Source: Thalassobacillus cyri
GTDB lineage: Bacteria; Bacillota; Bacilli; Bacillales; Halobacillaceae
Direction: 5' to 3'
Length of the DNA stretch: 64,000 nucleotides
Assembly: GCF_900107755.1 (NCBI RefSeq)
Contig: NZ_FNQR01000007.1
Span: 124,001-188,000, forward strand
Shown here piece by piece: positions 62,614-64,000 of this stretch; position 1 is the stretch's first letter, and the number at the start of each line of letters is the position of its first letter. Position numbers and translations under genes: made by a program. The notes under the pieces are model-generated. The model was given only the letters and a program-made list of their open reading frames with translations. It had not been told where the DNA came from and searched no databases.

Positions 62614-64000
62614 TTAAAGGATTGGTGATAATAATCTGGCGATGGATTCCTTGAAACGTATCCACTTCGATCGGTGTTTATAAAGTTGAATTGTCAGCTG
62701 GGTTGAATCGATGACATCATCCAGGAAACTATCCTCCAGTTCTTTCGCTAAATCCGGGTGATAAAGGAACGCATTCACTTCGAAATTTAACCTGAAACTC
62801 CGAACATCAATGTTAGCAGTTCCGACAGAGGCAATCTTTCCATCTACCACAATCGTTTTAGCGTGTAAAAAGCCTTTCTGATAAATATAAATCTTTGCCC
62901 CGGCCTCTAATAAATCTCCGACATTCGAATAGGTCGCCCAATATACAAAGGGATGATCAGGCATCCGCGGAATCATCACCCTGACATCCACACCAGACAG
63001 GGATGCAATTCGCACAGCATCTAAGAGACTGTCATCCGGAATAAAGTATGGTGTCTGGATATAGACGGAATCTTTTGCTGAGAGAATCATTTTAATATAG
63101 CCATGCTTTATTTGTTCCCATTCCGAATCTGGACCGCTGGAAACGATCTGCATAGCGACATCTCCCTTAGGCTCAGCCTGGTAATACCGGTCTTCATAAC
63201 TGATATCCTGCCTGGAGGCATGATTCCAATCAAGAATGAAACGGGTCTGCATGTTATGCACGGCGCCGCCTTCTACTCTTAAGTGGGTATCCCGCCAATA
63301 ACCGAACCTTTTGTTGAAGCCAAGGTATTCGTCTCCGATATTAAACCCGCCGATATATCCGATTTTGCCATCAATGATTGCAAGTTTTCGGTGGTTTCTG
63401 TAGTTGATTTTCATATTCAACTTAGGTATCAATGCAGGGAAGAAAGCCTCTACTTCAACGCCGGCCTTTTCTAGTCTTCTGACGAATTTTCTGCTTAATG
63501 TCCTTGAGCCCATGTCATCAAATAACACACGAACTTTAACACCTTGTTTGACTTTTTTGATGAGAACTTCAGATAATCGCTGCCCAAGCTGGTCATCCCG
63601 TATGATGTAATAAAGCAGGTGGACATGTTCCTTCGCATTTTCAATATCCTCAATCAAAGCATGAAATTTTTCTTGCCCGTCAGTAAATATTTCAACCTGG
63701 TTATCTTTCGTTAATAGAGCGTCGTTATTTTTTAAGTGTAAGTAAAATAAGTCTTCGAAAGTTTCAAGTTCCGTATGATCCAATTTCAATGTATCTTGTT
63801 CAATCGAGCGAAGCTGATCCTGAACTGCGGCTAACAGCCCAAGCCTGTTCTTTTTATCCCATGTGAATATCTCTTTTTTACTCAGCCTTCTTCCAAAAAT
63901 TAAATATAGTAAAAACCCCCCGACAGGAATGAATAATAACACCATCAACCAGGCCCAGGTGGCGCTGGCATCCCGCCGTTCTAAGAAGATGATGGCAAAT
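62614..64000 (-). CDS. cls: Cardiolipin synthase (partial, start beyond window)
   Basis: At least 462 residues; the frame stays open to the window edge. Extra N-terminal residues FAIIFLERRDASATWAWLM precede the two membrane segments, so the true start is outside. Two phospholipase-D HKD motifs are present: HRKLAIIDGKIGYIGG and HAKTIVVDGKIASVGT. It condenses two phosphatidylglycerols to cardiolipin in the membrane, important in salt-adapted bacteria. No terminator of its own is visible; element E5 follows the stop codon by 5 bp. Confidence 0.93.
   Translation of the reverse strand, partial: FAIIFLERRDASATWAWLMVLLFIPVGGFLLYLIFGRRLSKKEIFTWDKKNRLGLLAAVQDQLRSIEQDTLKLDHTELETFEDLFYLHLKNNDALLTKDNQVEIFTDGQEKFHALIEDIENAKEHVHLLYYIIRDDQLGQRLSEVLIKKVKQGVKVRVLFDDMGSRTLSRKFVRRLEKAGVEVEAFFPALIPKLNMKINYRNHRKLAIIDGKIGYIGGFNIGDEYLGFNKRFGYWRDTHLRVEGGAVHNMQTRFILDWNHASRQDISYEDRYYQAEPKGDVAMQIVSSGPDSEWEQIKHGYIKMILSAKDSVYIQTPYFIPDDSLLDAVRIASLSGVDVRVMIPRMPDHPFVYWATYSNVGDLLEAGAKIYIYQKGFLHAKTIVVDGKIASVGTANIDVRSFRLNFEVNAFLYHPDLAKELEDSFLDDVIDSTQLTIQLYKHRSKWIRFKESIARLLSPIL

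Noticed and set aside
1-64000. CRISPR array, prophage, tRNA or rRNA genes
   Set aside because: No regularly spaced short repeats, phage structural genes, cloverleaf or rRNA sequences were noticed by reading; no scan could be run.

Overview
The window looks like the chromosome of a low-to-moderate GC, endospore-former-type Firmicute in the Bacillaceae, most likely a halotolerant marine or saline relative of Halobacillus, Virgibacillus or Thalassobacillus. The evidence is the gene content: a ribDE-BA-H operon under an FMN riboswitch, a CssRS/HtrB stress module, YthAB-type cytochrome bd, AmpS aminopeptidases, and small SE1561- and SE1832-type proteins. Shine-Dalgarno sites are strong (AGGAGG) and GTG/TTG starts are common. 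A BCCT carrier, a Na+/H+ antiporter and a TRAP transporter fit a saline habitat. Genus is an inference. No rRNA, tRNA, CRISPR, phage or intact transposase gene was seen.

Layout. 0-10 kb: AraC regulator, fructosamine-kinase-like protein, DUF523-DUF1722 protein, YjiH-like membrane protein, DJ-1/PfpI protein, membrane acyltransferase, AmpS aminopeptidase and cystine symporter. 10-14.2 kb: complete leftward riboflavin operon with FMN riboswitch. 14.3-22.5 kb: small stress or unknown proteins, cytochrome bd, a TerC-family protein behind a yybP-ykoY (Mn2+) riboswitch, an AI-2E-family exporter and an MFS carrier. 23-26.3 kb: TRAP transporter dctQMP, where dctP appears to start at AUU. 26.5-39 kb: GNAT, Na+/H+ antiporter with RCK domain, BrnQ behind an attenuator-like leader, the ATP-grasp/alpha-E/transglutaminase operon, a quinone-reductase-like enzyme and RecQ. 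39-44.8 kb: full rbsRKDACB operon with paired palindromic operators. 44.8-54 kb: GNAT-FAH-GNAT operon, DHA2 drug exporter, kynUB, BCCT transporter, a 57-residue zinc-ribbon protein, DUF915 hydrolase and a lipoprotein. 53.7-64 kb: second AmpS, YfmR/Uup-like ABC-F, acyl-CoA thioesterase, cssRS divergent from an HtrB protease, and cardiolipin synthase cut by the window end.

The least ordinary content lies in gene-free stretches. Five related 0.5-0.8 kb non-coding composite elements (about 6.64-7.21, 22.60-23.07, 27.36-28.15, 57.13-57.83 and 61.97-62.61 kb) each hold two structured modules in opposite orientation. The best preserved have imperfect terminal inverted repeats of the GGCTCTGTTAA type and 7-8 bp target-site duplications. 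Their modules show compensatory base changes between copies in three stacked helices. Three copies also carry an identical 99-nt giant hairpin. One element has inserted between the ampS stop codon and its terminator. They look like non-autonomous mobile elements with RNA-like structure, and are the best candidate here for something not yet described.
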